From Actinomycetota bacterium (lineage in GTDB: Bacteria > Actinomycetota > Acidimicrobiia > Acidimicrobiales > Ilumatobacteraceae), in assembly GCA_009702045.1 (NCBI GenBank), contig WLIV01000004.1:1-64000 (forward strand): a stretch of DNA of 64,000 nucleotides. The letters run 5' to 3'. The notes below the pieces were generated by a model that saw only the letters and a list, made by a program, of their open reading frames with translations, was not told where the DNA came from and did not search any database. The position numbers and the translations under genes were made by a program. Shown here piece after piece: positions 52,699-62,412 of this stretch. The number at the start of each line of letters is the position of its first letter. Position 1 is the stretch's first letter.

Positions 52699-53829
52699 AT
52701 GAAGAAGTCCCGTTTCGCGTTGGCAGCATTGGCTGTCGCGAGCATCCTCGTCGCTGCCTGCAGCGACGACAACACGTCATCGACGACCACGACGGCCGCA
52801 ACCGACGATTCAACCATGTCGACGGAAGGCCCGGTGGACACCACCGCCTCCGCACTCGCCATGGACACCAACGGCGACGGCAAGGTTCAGTTCGGAATCG
52901 CTGCCGCCGGCCCGCGTGACGATGGCGGCTACTACCAGGCGCTTGTCGACAAGGCCACGCAGATCTCGAAGGACAATGGCTTCGAGGCTCCGATCGTGGT
53001 GGACAACATCGCCACGGAGAACGCCGCAACCGAGCTCAGCAACCTGGCCGAGCAGAACGTCGACGCCATCTTCGTCGGTGCCAGCGAGATCGCTGACCCG
53101 TTGAAGGACCTGGTCGTGAAGTACCCGGACATCTTCTGGTACTGCAACTGCGGCGCCGGTTACCCGAGCGACCCGGGTCTGGCACAGAGCCAGGACGACT
53201 CGTCGGAGATCAGCTACACCGCTGGCTACGCCACCGGTCTGCTGATGAAGGCCAAGGGCACCGGAACCTCGGCTGCGTTCATCGGTTGCTGCGACCTGAA
53301 CTTCGAGAAGGAGGCCTACCTGGCCTACGAACTCGGCCTCCAGGCTGTGGATCCCAGCTACACGATGACCTACATCCCGACCGGCAACTTCCCGTACGAC
53401 TTCGACAACACTGCCGGCGCCACCGAAGCGCTGAACGGTGCGATCACCAACGGTGCGGTTGCTGTCTACCCGTACCTCGGTGGTGCCCACGAGCCGCTGG
53501 TGAAGTTGGCCAATGAGAAGGGCCTCATCGTCATGTCGGCTGGTTCGTCGAAGGCCTGCGCCCGCACCGACGTGAAGTACGACATCCAGGTGAAGTTCGA
53601 TGGCGGCGACTACCTCGACACGATCCTCAAGGAAATCCTCGCCGGTACGTTCAACGAAGGCGACACCCGAACCTTCCACGTTGGTGTCGACTCGGAGCCG
53701 GGTGCCGAGATCTGTAAGCCGACCGCCGAGCAGACGACGGCGATGGCTGATGTCTTCGCCAAGATCGCAGCTGGCGACTTTGCAGCCGACTTCGGTGCCG
53801 TCAAGGGCAAGGCCTACTCGGGCGGCTGA
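52699..53829 (+). CDS. BMP-family substrate-binding lipoprotein
   Basis: Lipoprotein receptor of 376 aa for an ABC importer. Lipobox LVAACSDD (Cys near residue 21) is followed by a Ser/Thr linker and a Bmp/Med-type periplasmic binding fold, including FGIAAAGPRDDGGYYQAL, VGASEIADPL and AVYPYLGGAHEPLVKLANEK. Characterised members bind nucleosides, purines or related compounds. It has its own GGGGGAG site and a 91-bp leader, so it may be expressed above the rest of the transporter. Confidence 0.9.
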   Translation: MKKSRFALAALAVASILVAACSDDNTSSTTTTAATDDSTMSTEGPVDTTASALAMDTNGDGKVQFGIAAAGPRDDGGYYQALVDKATQISKDNGFEAPIVVDNIATENAATELSNLAEQNVDAIFVGASEIADPLKDLVVKYPDIFWYCNCGAGYPSDPGLAQSQDDSSEISYTAGYATGLLMKAKGTGTSAAFIGCCDLNFEKEAYLAYELGLQAVDPSYTMTYIPTGNFPYDFDNTAGATEALNGAITNGAVAVYPYLGGAHEPLVKLANEKGLIVMSAGSSKACARTDVKYDIQVKFDGGDYLDTILKEILAGTFNEGDTRTFHVGVDSEPGAEICKPTAEQTTAMADVFAKIAAGDFAADFGAVKGKAYSGG

Positions 53830-53831
53830 GA

Positions 53832-55451
53832 TTGTCGCATCACACTGATGCATCGAACGGGGTGGGCGCGGCGGCGCCCACCCCTGCGGTGCGACTCTCC
53901 TCGATCACCAAGCATTACGGGCCGATCACGGCCTGTCAGGACGTCGACCTCGCGCTCATTCCCGGAGAAATCCATGGGGTGCTCGGCGAAAACGGGGCCG
54001 GTAAGTCCACCCTCATGAAGATTCTCATCGGGCTCGTACAGCCCGATGGCGGCACCATCGAACTCGCAGGTGCCGAGACAGTGATCCACGACCCACAGAC
54101 GGCGGCCGATCTCGGCATTGGCATGGTGCATCAGCACTTGAGCCTCGTCGAGTCGTTGACCGTCTGGGAGAACGTGTTGCTCGGCGATCATCGCCGTTTC
54201 GACCGCCGCGCAGCACGCGACGAAGTGATGGCGACTGCCGAGCACTACGGCCTTGTACTCGAGCCGGATTGGCGTGTGAGCGACCTCTCCGCTGGCCTTC
54301 GCCAGCGCGTCGAACTCATCAAGTGCCTCCGCCGCGACCCAAAGATCTTGATCCTCGACGAACCGACGTCGGTCCTGACACCAGCAGAGAGCGAGCAGTT
54401 GTTCGCAACACTCCGCACCGCAGTGGCAGCCGAGCAGCGCGCCGTCGCGCTGGTGAGTCACAAACTCGCCGAGGTGCTGCATGCCACCGACGTCGTGACG
54501 ATCATGCGGCAAGGCCGCGTCGTCGAGCGAACGACTACCAGAACCGCGACTGCGACATCGCTCGCGCGGGCAATGGTCGGTCGTGAAGTCTCGCTGCGAT
54601 CCAGTGCAGCAGCGTTTGGCGCGATCGATGTGGTGGACGCCGTCGCTGCCGTTGCGGTGGACAGCGAACACCGAGAAGAAGTGCTGCGGGTGGATGGAGC
54701 GACGTTGTCTCGTCGTGGGGTGCTGTTGCTCGACGGGCTGTCGATCCATGTGCACGCCGGTGAGATCGTCGGTGTCGCCGGCGTGGAGGGCAACGGTCAG
54801 CGCGAGCTGGGCGACGTATTGGCCAGCCTCGTGGCACTGGACAATGGAACGGTGACGGTCGCTGGCACGCCAGTGAAGACTGGTCGCGCTGGGGCGATGG
54901 CCCGGGCAGGTGTTGCCATTATCCCGGAGGATCGTCACGACTCGGGTTGTGTGCTCGATATGACGGTGGCCGACAACTTGTTGATCGACCGCATCGGCAG
55001 GGTGTCGCGCTTCGGGTTCATCCGGCGCTCGGCACAACGGACGCGCGCGAAGCAGATGATGAGCGAGTTCGACGTCGTGGGCGCAGGGCCGGACTCGACG
55101 TTCGGAAGCCTCTCTGGTGGAAACCAGCAACGTGTGGTGCTGGCACGAGAACTCAGCAATAATCCAAAGGTCCTCGTTGCCGCGCAGCCGACGCGGGGTT
55201 TGGACGTTGGAGCGATCGAATACATGAGCGGCCGTATTCGGGAGGCGGCAGCGGGTGGGATCGGTGTGCTGCTCATCTCGACCGAGCTTGAGGAGATCCT
55301 CGACCTTTCTCACCGCATCGTTGTCCTTGCCAGCGGGCGAGTGATCGGCGAACTGAACCGGGTCGATGCCACCTCCGAGCGACTTGGCCTGCTGCTCGGT
55401 GGCATTGCGAACACTGTCGAATCCGGAGGAACTTCTGATGACGCGTCCTGA
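53832..55451 (+). CDS. ABC importer ATPase (two-domain)
   Basis: ATPase of 539 aa with two nucleotide-binding domains, as in sugar and nucleoside importers. The first has Walker A LGENGAGKSTLMK, VSDLSAGLRQRVELIK and Walker B ILILDEPTSVLTPAE. The second is degenerate at Walker A (AGVEGNGQRELG), with signature GSLSGGNQQRVVLAREL and QPTRGLD. The start is uncertain: a TTG at 53832, or GTG at 53862. It overlaps the first permease by 14 bases. Confidence 0.9.
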   Translation: MSHHTDASNGVGAAAPTPAVRLSSITKHYGPITACQDVDLALIPGEIHGVLGENGAGKSTLMKILIGLVQPDGGTIELAGAETVIHDPQTAADLGIGMVHQHLSLVESLTVWENVLLGDHRRFDRRAARDEVMATAEHYGLVLEPDWRVSDLSAGLRQRVELIKCLRRDPKILILDEPTSVLTPAESEQLFATLRTAVAAEQRAVALVSHKLAEVLHATDVVTIMRQGRVVERTTTRTATATSLARAMVGREVSLRSSAAAFGAIDVVDAVAAVAVDSEHREEVLRVDGATLSRRGVLLLDGLSIHVHAGEIVGVAGVEGNGQRELGDVLASLVALDNGTVTVAGTPVKTGRAGAMARAGVAIIPEDRHDSGCVLDMTVADNLLIDRIGRVSRFGFIRRSAQRTRAKQMMSEFDVVGAGPDSTFGSLSGGNQQRVVLARELSNNPKVLVAAQPTRGLDVGAIEYMSGRIREAAAGGIGVLLISTELEEILDLSHRIVVLASGRVIGELNRVDATSERLGLLLGGIANTVESGGTSDDAS

Positions 55452-56559
55452 CCCTCAGCGGCTCCGGCGCACCATGGCACTTGTCGGGCTCTATGTGCTG
55501 TCGGTGGTGATCGCCCTCACTCTGGCGGCGGTGCTGATCGCGATCACCGGAGGTCCGTGGCAGAAGGTGCTGAAGGCACTGCTCGACGGTTCGCTCCTGA
55601 AACCCGGACGTTGGGGAGACACCCTCGCCGGTGCAACGCCATTGTTGGTGGTTGCGCTGGGAGCGATCATCGCCACCCGCGCCGGACTGGTGAACATCGG
55701 ACAAGAAGGTCAGTTGACGGTGGGTGCCGCTGCCGCTGCCGTGGTGTGCACCTCGTTCTCCGGACCGTTCGCTCTCGTTGCCGGTCTGGTGGCCGGTGTC
55801 GTCGGCGGCGCAGTGTGGGCTGCGCTGGCAGCGCTGTTGAAATTCGGCCGCAAGGTACCGGAGGTGATCACCACCCTGCTCCTCGTGTTCGTCGCCTCCC
55901 AGGGCACCGGCTATCTGCTCACGCGTACGTTCCTACTGCTCGACCCCGACCCGAACAAGCCGAATCGCTCACAGACGAGCGCGCAGCTCGGTACTTCCAC
56001 CCGGATCGGCAGGATTCACCTGTTCGGCAACGAAATCCCGTGGACCGTCGTCGGCGCGTTGGTGTTGGCGATCGTGGTGTCGGTGGTGCTGCATCGCACG
56101 GTGTGGGGGTTCCGCCTGACAGTGCTCGGGCGCAATGCCCGTACGGCACAGCGCATCGGTGTACCCGTCGTGATTGCCGGCGCAACGGCCTTGGCGCTCA
56201 GCGGCGGTGTCGCCGGTCTTGCCGGGGCGGTGATGCTCACGTCCGGTTCAGCGAACTTCCGCCTCACCCCTGGTTTCTCCAACAACGTCGGTTGGGAGGG
56301 ACTGCTGGTTGCGCTCGTCGCGCGGAACCGACCGTTGATGTGTATTCCGGTTGCGTTCGTGTTCGGTGCGTTGCGTACCGGCGCAGGCTTCCTCGCCTCA
56401 ACTGGCGTGGAGCGCTCGATCGTCGATGTCGTCCGGGCGTTGCTCGTGCTGGCGATGCTGGTCCCGCCGGCGATTCTGGCGTTGTGGGAGCGGCGGACCT
56501 CGCCGCCGCCGGCGCCGGTGTCCACCGATGAGCCCATCGTTTCGGTGGTGACGGCATGA
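55438..56559 (+). CDS. ABC importer permease
   Basis: Membrane permease of 373 aa with about nine hydrophobic helices, of the branched-chain/nucleoside (BPD_transp_2) type. The conserved loop GLVNIGQEGQLTVGAAAAA is present near residue 84. I place the start at ATG 55438, behind GGAGGA. It pairs with the next gene to form the channel. Confidence 0.9.
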   Translation: MTRPDPQRLRRTMALVGLYVLSVVIALTLAAVLIAITGGPWQKVLKALLDGSLLKPGRWGDTLAGATPLLVVALGAIIATRAGLVNIGQEGQLTVGAAAAAVVCTSFSGPFALVAGLVAGVVGGAVWAALAALLKFGRKVPEVITTLLLVFVASQGTGYLLTRTFLLLDPDPNKPNRSQTSAQLGTSTRIGRIHLFGNEIPWTVVGALVLAIVVSVVLHRTVWGFRLTVLGRNARTAQRIGVPVVIAGATALALSGGVAGLAGAVMLTSGSANFRLTPGFSNNVGWEGLLVALVARNRPLMCIPVAFVFGALRTGAGFLASTGVERSIVDVVRALLVLAMLVPPAILALWERRTSPPPAPVSTDEPIVSVVTA

Positions 56560-57500
56560 TCGCCTCGCTGTTCCACGCAATCGGCGACGTCACGAGTTCG
56601 CGGGCGATGTACGAATCGGCCATCCGCTTCGGCGTCGTGCTTGCGTTCGCCGCGATCGGCGAATGGGTGGCGGAACGCAGCGGCACGCTGAACATTTCCA
56701 TCCAGGCGATGATGATCGGCGGCGCCTACACATCTGCTGTCACCTGGTCGTCGTGCCACAACGTGCCGGTTGCGCTGATCGCTGGCATTGTGGCTGGTGT
56801 CGTGGTGGCCTTGGTGCAGGCACACCTCAGCCACCAACTGGCGATCGATCAGTTCGTCGTCGGGCTTACGTTGAACCTGTTCGTGCTCGGACTCGCGTTG
56901 TTCCTCGACAGCCGGTGGTCGGCGATCACGCAGGTAGTCAAGCCCACCCGTGTGCCGTTGCTCGCGCGCTTGCCACTCGTCGGCACCGCGCTGTTCGGGC
57001 AGCCGTGGCCGATGTACCTCGTGGTGCCCATCGTGCCGTTGGCATGGTGGCTGGTGTTCCGCACCCGCTGGGGTTTGGAGGTGCGGTCAGTCGGCGACAA
57101 TCCGCAGTCCGCAGATGTGTCGGGTATCCACGTCAACAAGCGTCGTCGTCAAGCAATCCTGTTCGCCGGAGCGACGTCTGGACTCGGCGGAGGTGTTCTC
57201 GTGCTCGGTCAGATCTCGATCAATGGTTACGAGAACGGCCATGTCGGGCTGAAGGGCATCATCGCCATCGCAGCTGTCATCTTCGGTGGCTGGACGCTTC
57301 GCGGCACCGTGGTGGGCTGCTTGGTGTTCGGCTACTTCTTCGCCTTGCAGCAGACCTTGCCAGTACTGGGCTATCGCGTCAACGCGCAACTATCGGCAAC
57401 CTTGCCGTATGCCGTGGCGTTGTTCTTCACTGCAGTGTTCGCCACGCGTACCCGTCAGCCGAGAGCCCTGGCGCAGCCGTTCGTTCGCGGACTCACCTGA
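56556..57500 (+). CDS. ABC importer permease
   Basis: Second permease of 314 aa, same family, about eight helices. It shows AAIGEWVAERSGTLNISIQAMMIGGAY (family loop) and later GYENGHVGLKGIIAIAAVIFGGW. Starts inside the previous stop (ATGA). With the BMP protein and ATPase it completes one importer, probably for an N-rich small molecule such as a nucleobase-like compound. Confidence 0.9.
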   Translation: MIASLFHAIGDVTSSRAMYESAIRFGVVLAFAAIGEWVAERSGTLNISIQAMMIGGAYTSAVTWSSCHNVPVALIAGIVAGVVVALVQAHLSHQLAIDQFVVGLTLNLFVLGLALFLDSRWSAITQVVKPTRVPLLARLPLVGTALFGQPWPMYLVVPIVPLAWWLVFRTRWGLEVRSVGDNPQSADVSGIHVNKRRRQAILFAGATSGLGGGVLVLGQISINGYENGHVGLKGIIAIAAVIFGGWTLRGTVVGCLVFGYFFALQQTLPVLGYRVNAQLSATLPYAVALFFTAVFATRTRQPRALAQPFVRGLT

Positions 57501-57537
57501 CCCTTCCCCCAGATAGTGAACATGAGGAGTTGAACCA

Positions 57538-58572
57538 GTGAAGGCCCTGCTGTATCGCCAACCCGGTGGACCCGAGGTGTTCGAGTACGTCGATGTACCC
57601 GACCCCGAGCCGGGGGACCGTGATGTCGTCATCGACGTTGCTGCGACCGCGTTGAATCACCTCGACGTCGTGCAGCGCAACGGTTGGTACGCGTTGCCGG
57701 GCTTCACGCTCCCGCACATCGCCGGTATGGACGTTGCCGGCACGGTGAGTGCTGTGGGCGCGTCAGTGACCAGGGTCAGGGTGGGCGACCGGGTGGTGGT
57801 CGATCCTTCCATGGCGGGCGTCCCCGACGGCTCGAAACTGGCAGGGCGTGGCGATCTCTACGGCGATCTCGGGGTCATCGGCGGAAACATCGACGGTGGC
57901 TACGCGTCGCAGTGCCTCGCTCCAGACACTCATGTGCACCTCATCCCGGATTCGATGGACTGGCACCAGGCAGCGTGCTTCCCGACCGCATTCCTCACCG
58001 CATGGCATGCGCTGTTTCCAGTGGGTCGGCTCGTCGCTGGTGAGACGGTGATGATCCACGCTGCAGGCAGCGGGGTGTCCATGGCGGGTATTCAGCTGGC
58101 CAAGCATGCGGGAGCGGTCGTGCTGGCGACCGCAGGCTCGGACGACAAGTGCGAGCGAGCGCTCGAGCTCGGCGCCGATCATGTGCTGAACAACCGCACC
58201 GGTGATGTCACCGGGTGGGCTCGAACCGTCACGAACGGGGTGGGCGTCGACATGGTGTTCGACCACGTCGGCCCGGCATTGTGGGCGCAGTCGATGTTCT
58301 CGCTGAGGGCTCGTGGCCGTCTCGTGAACTGTGGCAACACCACGGGAGACACCGCCACCATCCCGTCGCTGGGGTTCATGTTCCACATGGGGATCCAGAT
58401 CCTGGGATCAGACCCGTACGGCTACGAAGAGTTCGCCGAAGCGTGGGCGGTGTACACGAGTTCGGGGATGCGGTCGGTCATCGACAGTGTGTTTCCGCTC
58501 AGGGATGCTGCGGCGGCTCAGGCGAAGATGATGAGCACCGACTTCTTCGGCAAGATCCTGCTCGAGCCGTGA
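57538..58572 (+). CDS. Zinc-type alcohol dehydrogenase / quinone oxidoreductase family
   Basis: MDR-superfamily oxidoreductase of 344 aa. The GroES-like N-domain has ALNHLDVVQRNGWY and AGMDVAGTVSAVG. The Rossmann part has VMIHAAGSGVSMAGIQLAKHAG and VLATAGSDDKCERALELGADHVLNN. The zinc-ligand Cys set is mostly absent, favouring the quinone-oxidoreductase branch. Reduces or oxidises an alcohol, aldehyde or enone in the pathway. GAGGAG precedes the GTG start. Confidence 0.88.
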   Translation: MKALLYRQPGGPEVFEYVDVPDPEPGDRDVVIDVAATALNHLDVVQRNGWYALPGFTLPHIAGMDVAGTVSAVGASVTRVRVGDRVVVDPSMAGVPDGSKLAGRGDLYGDLGVIGGNIDGGYASQCLAPDTHVHLIPDSMDWHQAACFPTAFLTAWHALFPVGRLVAGETVMIHAAGSGVSMAGIQLAKHAGAVVLATAGSDDKCERALELGADHVLNNRTGDVTGWARTVTNGVGVDMVFDHVGPALWAQSMFSLRARGRLVNCGNTTGDTATIPSLGFMFHMGIQILGSDPYGYEEFAEAWAVYTSSGMRSVIDSVFPLRDAAAAQAKMMSTDFFGKILLEP

Positions 58573-59648
58573 GCGTCGACTCTCCGTTCCCGGAGTTGAA
58601 GAAGCGCCACACGATGGCGCGGGCCGGCCGACCGTGGCGCGACTTCAAACCACCGCCGTCAGGACCTGTGTGGGGAATCGTGCAAGGTTTTGGGTCGTAC
58701 TGGACCCTCGTGGCCGCGATCGACCTCGGAATCTTCGACGGTGTCGAGCGACTGAACAAGTGCACTGTCGCTCAACTGGCAGGCGTGTTGTCAGTGTCCG
58801 AACCGCATCTACGCCACGTGTGCGACGCGCTGGTCACCTTCGGATTCCTCGATCAGATTGACGATCTGTACGAACTCAGTGAGACCGCCGAGCGGTATCT
58901 CTGTACGAACGGAGCGGCGTCGATGGCTTCGCTCATCCGGGTTGCCCCCGGTCCACACCGGAACTGGGAACAACTCGCCGACACCGTGCGCACGGGTCGG
59001 GTGGCAACCCCCATCGAGGACGACCCGGAAGCCTTCTACGGCCCGTTGGTCGATGCCACGTTCGTCACCCAGCATCGTGCTGCAACGCGGCTTGGGTGGC
59101 GATCGGGCTGGCAGCGTCGCAGCGGGTTACGCGTGCTCGACCTCGGAGCCGGTCGTGCGCCTTGGGCGATCGCAGTGCTCGAACAGTCCGAGGGAAGCAC
59201 CGCCGTCGTCAACGACCTGACGCGCGTCCTCACCGATGCCCGCGACACCATCGAGAGCCGGGGCCTCACCGACAGAGTGGAGTTCCGACCAGGCGACTTC
59301 CACCAGATCGAGATTGAGGAGAACGCCTTCGACCTGGTCGTGCTCGGTCATGTGTGCCGCACCGAGGGTGATGCCGGGGCGCGGGCACTCGTGGAACGCG
59401 CATGGCGCGCACTCCGCCCGGGGGGCCAACTGCTGCTGGCCGACTACTTCGCCGATAACGAGCGCAAGTACAACCCGTTCGGTGTGCAGATGGGCCTGAC
59501 GATGATGACCAACACCAGGGCCGGCGGACTGCTCACCAATGACCAAGTTGCCGGTTGGCTCCGAGACACCGGGTTCGTCGCCCTGCGTCTGATCGAGCCG
59601 ATCGGTTTCCAGTTCGTCTACGTGGCCGACCGGCCACCGTCGTCATGA
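58569..59648 (+). CDS. SAM-dependent methyltransferase (O-methyltransferase type)
   Basis: Methyltransferase of 359 aa. An N-terminal winged-helix dimerisation region (about 35-115: LGIFDGVERLNKCTVAQLA, LRHVCDALVTFGFLDQ) is followed by a SAM domain with motif I LRVLDLGAGRAPWAIAVL. The domain order resembles acetylserotonin/hydroxyindole O-methyltransferases. It is unusual in a degradation operon. GTG start overlapping the dehydrogenase stop; an ATG 19 codons later is an alternative. Confidence 0.85.
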   Translation: MSVDSPFPELKKRHTMARAGRPWRDFKPPPSGPVWGIVQGFGSYWTLVAAIDLGIFDGVERLNKCTVAQLAGVLSVSEPHLRHVCDALVTFGFLDQIDDLYELSETAERYLCTNGAASMASLIRVAPGPHRNWEQLADTVRTGRVATPIEDDPEAFYGPLVDATFVTQHRAATRLGWRSGWQRRSGLRVLDLGAGRAPWAIAVLEQSEGSTAVVNDLTRVLTDARDTIESRGLTDRVEFRPGDFHQIEIEENAFDLVVLGHVCRTEGDAGARALVERAWRALRPGGQLLLADYFADNERKYNPFGVQMGLTMMTNTRAGGLLTNDQVAGWLRDTGFVALRLIEPIGFQFVYVADRPPSS

Positions 59649-59659
59649 AGGAGACGCAC

Positions 59660-61060
59660 ATGAACGCCCTTGCTCCGCGCGCCATCGACCTGTTGATCGA
59701 GGGCTGTCAGGTGGTCACGATGAACGCCACCCGCGACATCATCCGCAACGGCGCCGTCGCCGTCGATGGCAACACCATCCTGGACGTGGGTAAGTCCGCC
59801 GATCTACGCGCCCGGTATGCCCCTCGCAGAACGATCGGCGGCGATCGGTTCGTGGTGACTCCCGGAATGGTGAACACCCACATCCACATCACTGGTGAGC
59901 CACTGACTCGCGGATACGTTCCCGACGACACGCCGTTCATCGAGAACGTGTTCGAGTGGCTGACTCCGCTGTACTCCGTGTTCCGCGCCGACGAGGAGCG
60001 CACCTCGGGGCAACTCGCTGCAGTCGAGATGCTCCGCTCCGGTACGACCACGTTCCTGGAAGCTGGAACGATTCGGTTCCTCGACGAAGTCATCGACGGT
60101 CTGGTCGAGGTAGGTATCCGTGGACGAGTCGGCCGATGGGTGTGGGACCTGCCGCCCGAACCGTCGGTGTACCGGCAGAGCACCGACCAGGCGATCGCTC
60201 ACCTGGAGCGGCAACTCGATGAGCACGCATCACATGCCGACGGACGCATCGCGGCTTGGAGCATTCTCGTGGGTCACAACACCTGCAGCGATCCGTTGTG
60301 GCGGGCGGCGAAGGCCCTCGCCGATGAGCGAGGTGTGGGTCTGAGCTTCCACATGTCGCCGGCGATGCTCGACCCCGAGAGCTTCATCGCCGAGTTCGGT
60401 CAGCGCCCGTTCGTGCATCTCGCCGAAATCGGCGTGCTCGACAAGAACGTCGCGGTCACCCACGCAGTGCGTATCGATGACACTGAACTGCAGTTGCTCG
60501 CCGACACTGGCACTAGCGTCGCCCATTGCCCGACGACGGCGTTGAAGGTCAGCTACGGCATCACCCAGGTGGGCAAGTTCCCGGAGATGGTGCAGCGCGG
60601 TGTCAACGTCTCGATCGGCACCGACGGCAACAACGCGTCGAACTACAGCGACCTGATGCGCGCCACGTATCTGGTGGCTGGCTTGTTCAAGGACGCTCGC
60701 ACCGATCCGCAGATGTTTCCAGCGGAGAAGGCGTACGAGATGGCCACGCTCGGCGGGGCCCGCACGATGTTGATGCAGGACGAGATCGGCGCGTTGGTTC
60801 CCGGCCTCAAGGCCGACATCGTGCTGCACGATACGGATCGTCCCGAATGGCGCCCATTGCTCAACGTGATGAATCAGTTGGTCTGGAGCGCCGATGGTCG
60901 GGGCGTTCACACCGTGCTGGTCGATGGCAAAGTGGTGGTCGAGGATGGCCACTGCACCACCATCGACGAGGAGCGCCTGTGGGCAGATTCTCAGCGCATG
61001 GGCGAAGCGATCACCGCTCGCAGCGGGCTGCCAGACAAGGCCAAGTATCCGATCTGGTGA
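59660..61060 (+). CDS. Amidohydrolase (TrzA/chlorohydrolase family)
   Basis: Metal-dependent hydrolase of 466 aa. It has the His pair in TPGMVNTHIHITGEPLTRG, further metal-site segments SILVGHNTCSD and LSFHMSPAMLDPESF, and the catalytic Asp in SIGTDGNNASNYSDLMR. The relatives deaminate or hydrolyse N-heterocycles such as guanine, cytosine, hydroxyatrazine or isoxanthopterin. The ATG at 59660 is preferred over 59645 because AAGGAG lies six bases upstream. Last rightward gene of the cluster. Confidence 0.9.
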   Translation: MNALAPRAIDLLIEGCQVVTMNATRDIIRNGAVAVDGNTILDVGKSADLRARYAPRRTIGGDRFVVTPGMVNTHIHITGEPLTRGYVPDDTPFIENVFEWLTPLYSVFRADEERTSGQLAAVEMLRSGTTTFLEAGTIRFLDEVIDGLVEVGIRGRVGRWVWDLPPEPSVYRQSTDQAIAHLERQLDEHASHADGRIAAWSILVGHNTCSDPLWRAAKALADERGVGLSFHMSPAMLDPESFIAEFGQRPFVHLAEIGVLDKNVAVTHAVRIDDTELQLLADTGTSVAHCPTTALKVSYGITQVGKFPEMVQRGVNVSIGTDGNNASNYSDLMRATYLVAGLFKDARTDPQMFPAEKAYEMATLGGARTMLMQDEIGALVPGLKADIVLHDTDRPEWRPLLNVMNQLVWSADGRGVHTVLVDGKVVVEDGHCTTIDEERLWADSQRMGEAITARSGLPDKAKYPIW

Positions 61061-61081
61061 GTGTTGCTCGCCGACGCCGAC

Positions 61082-62038
61082 TCAACCGGCGTCGGCGGGG
61101 TTCACCATGTGGCCCGGGGCGACGATGGCATCGATCGCGGCGCGTGCGTCGGCGGGCAGGCTCAATGTGTCGAAGGTGAGTAACTGCTCCAACTGATGCA
61201 ACGTGCGCGGGCCGATCAAGGCGGCGACAACCGTCGGTTCGTCGAGCACGAACGCCAGAGCAAGGGTGGCCAGCGTCATCCCGTGATCGGTAGCGACGGT
61301 CGACAAGCGATCAACGATCCGGCGTTTCTCAGCTCGGATGGCGTCGTTGCGGTGATCGAAATGGTCCGGTTGGCGATGGGCCCGGTCGTTGGCATCGGTT
61401 GCCTCCGACTGGTACTTGCCGGTGAGCCACCCGCCGTTCAGCGGCGCCCAGACCAACGCACCCATACTGTGGCGCCTCAGCGCCGGGAACACTGTGTGTT
61501 CGACGCCGCGGGCCAGCAGCGAGTACGGCGGCTGTTCCATGGTCGGTGCAGTCCAGCCGTTGGCGGCAGCGATCGCATGCACCTCGTCGAGTTGGGCTGC
61601 GGAGAATGTGGAGGTGCCGAGAGCGCCCACCTTCCCGGCGCGGATCAGCTCGTCAAAGACCGCCAGGGTTTCCTCGAGTGGTGTCGACGGATCAGGACGA
61701 TGCATCTGGTAGAGATCGATGTGCTCCACACCCAGCCGCAGCAGGCTGTCATCGCACGCCTTGGTGATCCAGCGGCGGCTGAGTCCGCTGCGCAGGGCGT
61801 CGCCGGCGATGGGCGACCCGACCTTCGTGGCAATGAGTACTCGCTCCCGACGACCGCGAAGGGCTTCGCCGAGAATGCGCTCGGAGGCGCCGGCGTCGTA
61901 CACATCGGCGGTGTCGAACAGGGTGATGCCAGCGTCGAGTGCTCGATGCACCATCTGGTGGCACTCGGTCTCATCGGTGTTCCCCCACGCCCCGAACATC
62001 ATCGTCCCTAGCGCGAGGGGGCCACGGGCCGACGTCAT
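61082..62038 (-). CDS. Aldo/keto reductase
   Basis: NADPH-dependent reductase of 318 aa. The catalytic tetrad is visible as Asp and Tyr in FDTADVYDAGASE, Lys in LIATKVG and His in LYQMHRPDPST. The NADP-binding SKYQ... equivalent is TLALAFVLDEPTVVAALIG. Final gene of a leftward operon of four. The start ATG 62038 overlaps the SnoaL-like stop by four bases. It converges with the amidohydrolase, leaving 21 bases. Confidence 0.9.
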   Translation of the reverse strand: MTSARGPLALGTMMFGAWGNTDETECHQMVHRALDAGITLFDTADVYDAGASERILGEALRGRRERVLIATKVGSPIAGDALRSGLSRRWITKACDDSLLRLGVEHIDLYQMHRPDPSTPLEETLAVFDELIRAGKVGALGTSTFSAAQLDEVHAIAAANGWTAPTMEQPPYSLLARGVEHTVFPALRRHSMGALVWAPLNGGWLTGKYQSEATDANDRAHRQPDHFDHRNDAIRAEKRRIVDRLSTVATDHGMTLATLALAFVLDEPTVVAALIGPRTLHQLEQLLTFDTLSLPADARAAIDAIVAPGHMVNPADAG

Positions 62039-62412
62039 GCCAAGCCGGCCTGCCGTTGGAAGACGAGGCTGTCCCAATAGTCCGTACGCCGGGCGATCAG
62101 GTCGCCGCGCACGAGAAAGCGCATCACTCCGCGAACAGCCACATCGTGGCCGTTCACGTGAGTGTGCAGCGTGTACGCGGCAGCGACCCGGTCGCCATCG
62201 GCAATCACGTCCTCGACCTCATACCGAAGCCCGGGCATCGAGGCGAGGAAGTTCGGCACGCGGCTCGCGTACTCGGTCTTTCCCTCGCACCCGGAACCCA
62301 GCGCGGCGGTGTGCTCATTGACGAAGTCGTCGGTGACATGTGCCGTCACCAGTTCGGGATTGCCGCTCGCGAAGGAGTCGAGGTACGAGCGGCAGATGTC
62401 GGCGGCGCTCAG
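62035..62412 (-). CDS. SnoaL-like (nuclear transport factor 2 fold) protein
   Basis: Small NTF2-fold protein of about 125 aa: DICRSYLDSFASGNPELVTAHVTDDFVNEH, then YEVEDVIADGDRVAAAYTLH and MRFLVRGDLIARRTDYWD. Family members are isomerases, cyclases or ligand-binding proteins. The start is not resolved. The family begins just after the VOC stop, where the only in-frame initiation candidate is CTG at 62412 (CTGA overlap), while the frame is open to 62523 with no similarity. I give the short version. Confidence 0.7.
   Translation of the reverse strand: MSAADICRSYLDSFASGNPELVTAHVTDDFVNEHTAALGSGCEGKTEYASRVPNFLASMPGLRYEVEDVIADGDRVAAAYTLHTHVNGHDVAVRGVMRFLVRGDLIARRTDYWDSLVFQRQAGLA

Noticed and set aside
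53814-55313. 499-codon minus-strand frame opposite the ABC ATPase
   Set aside because: Shadow of a gene with intact Walker motifs on the other strand.
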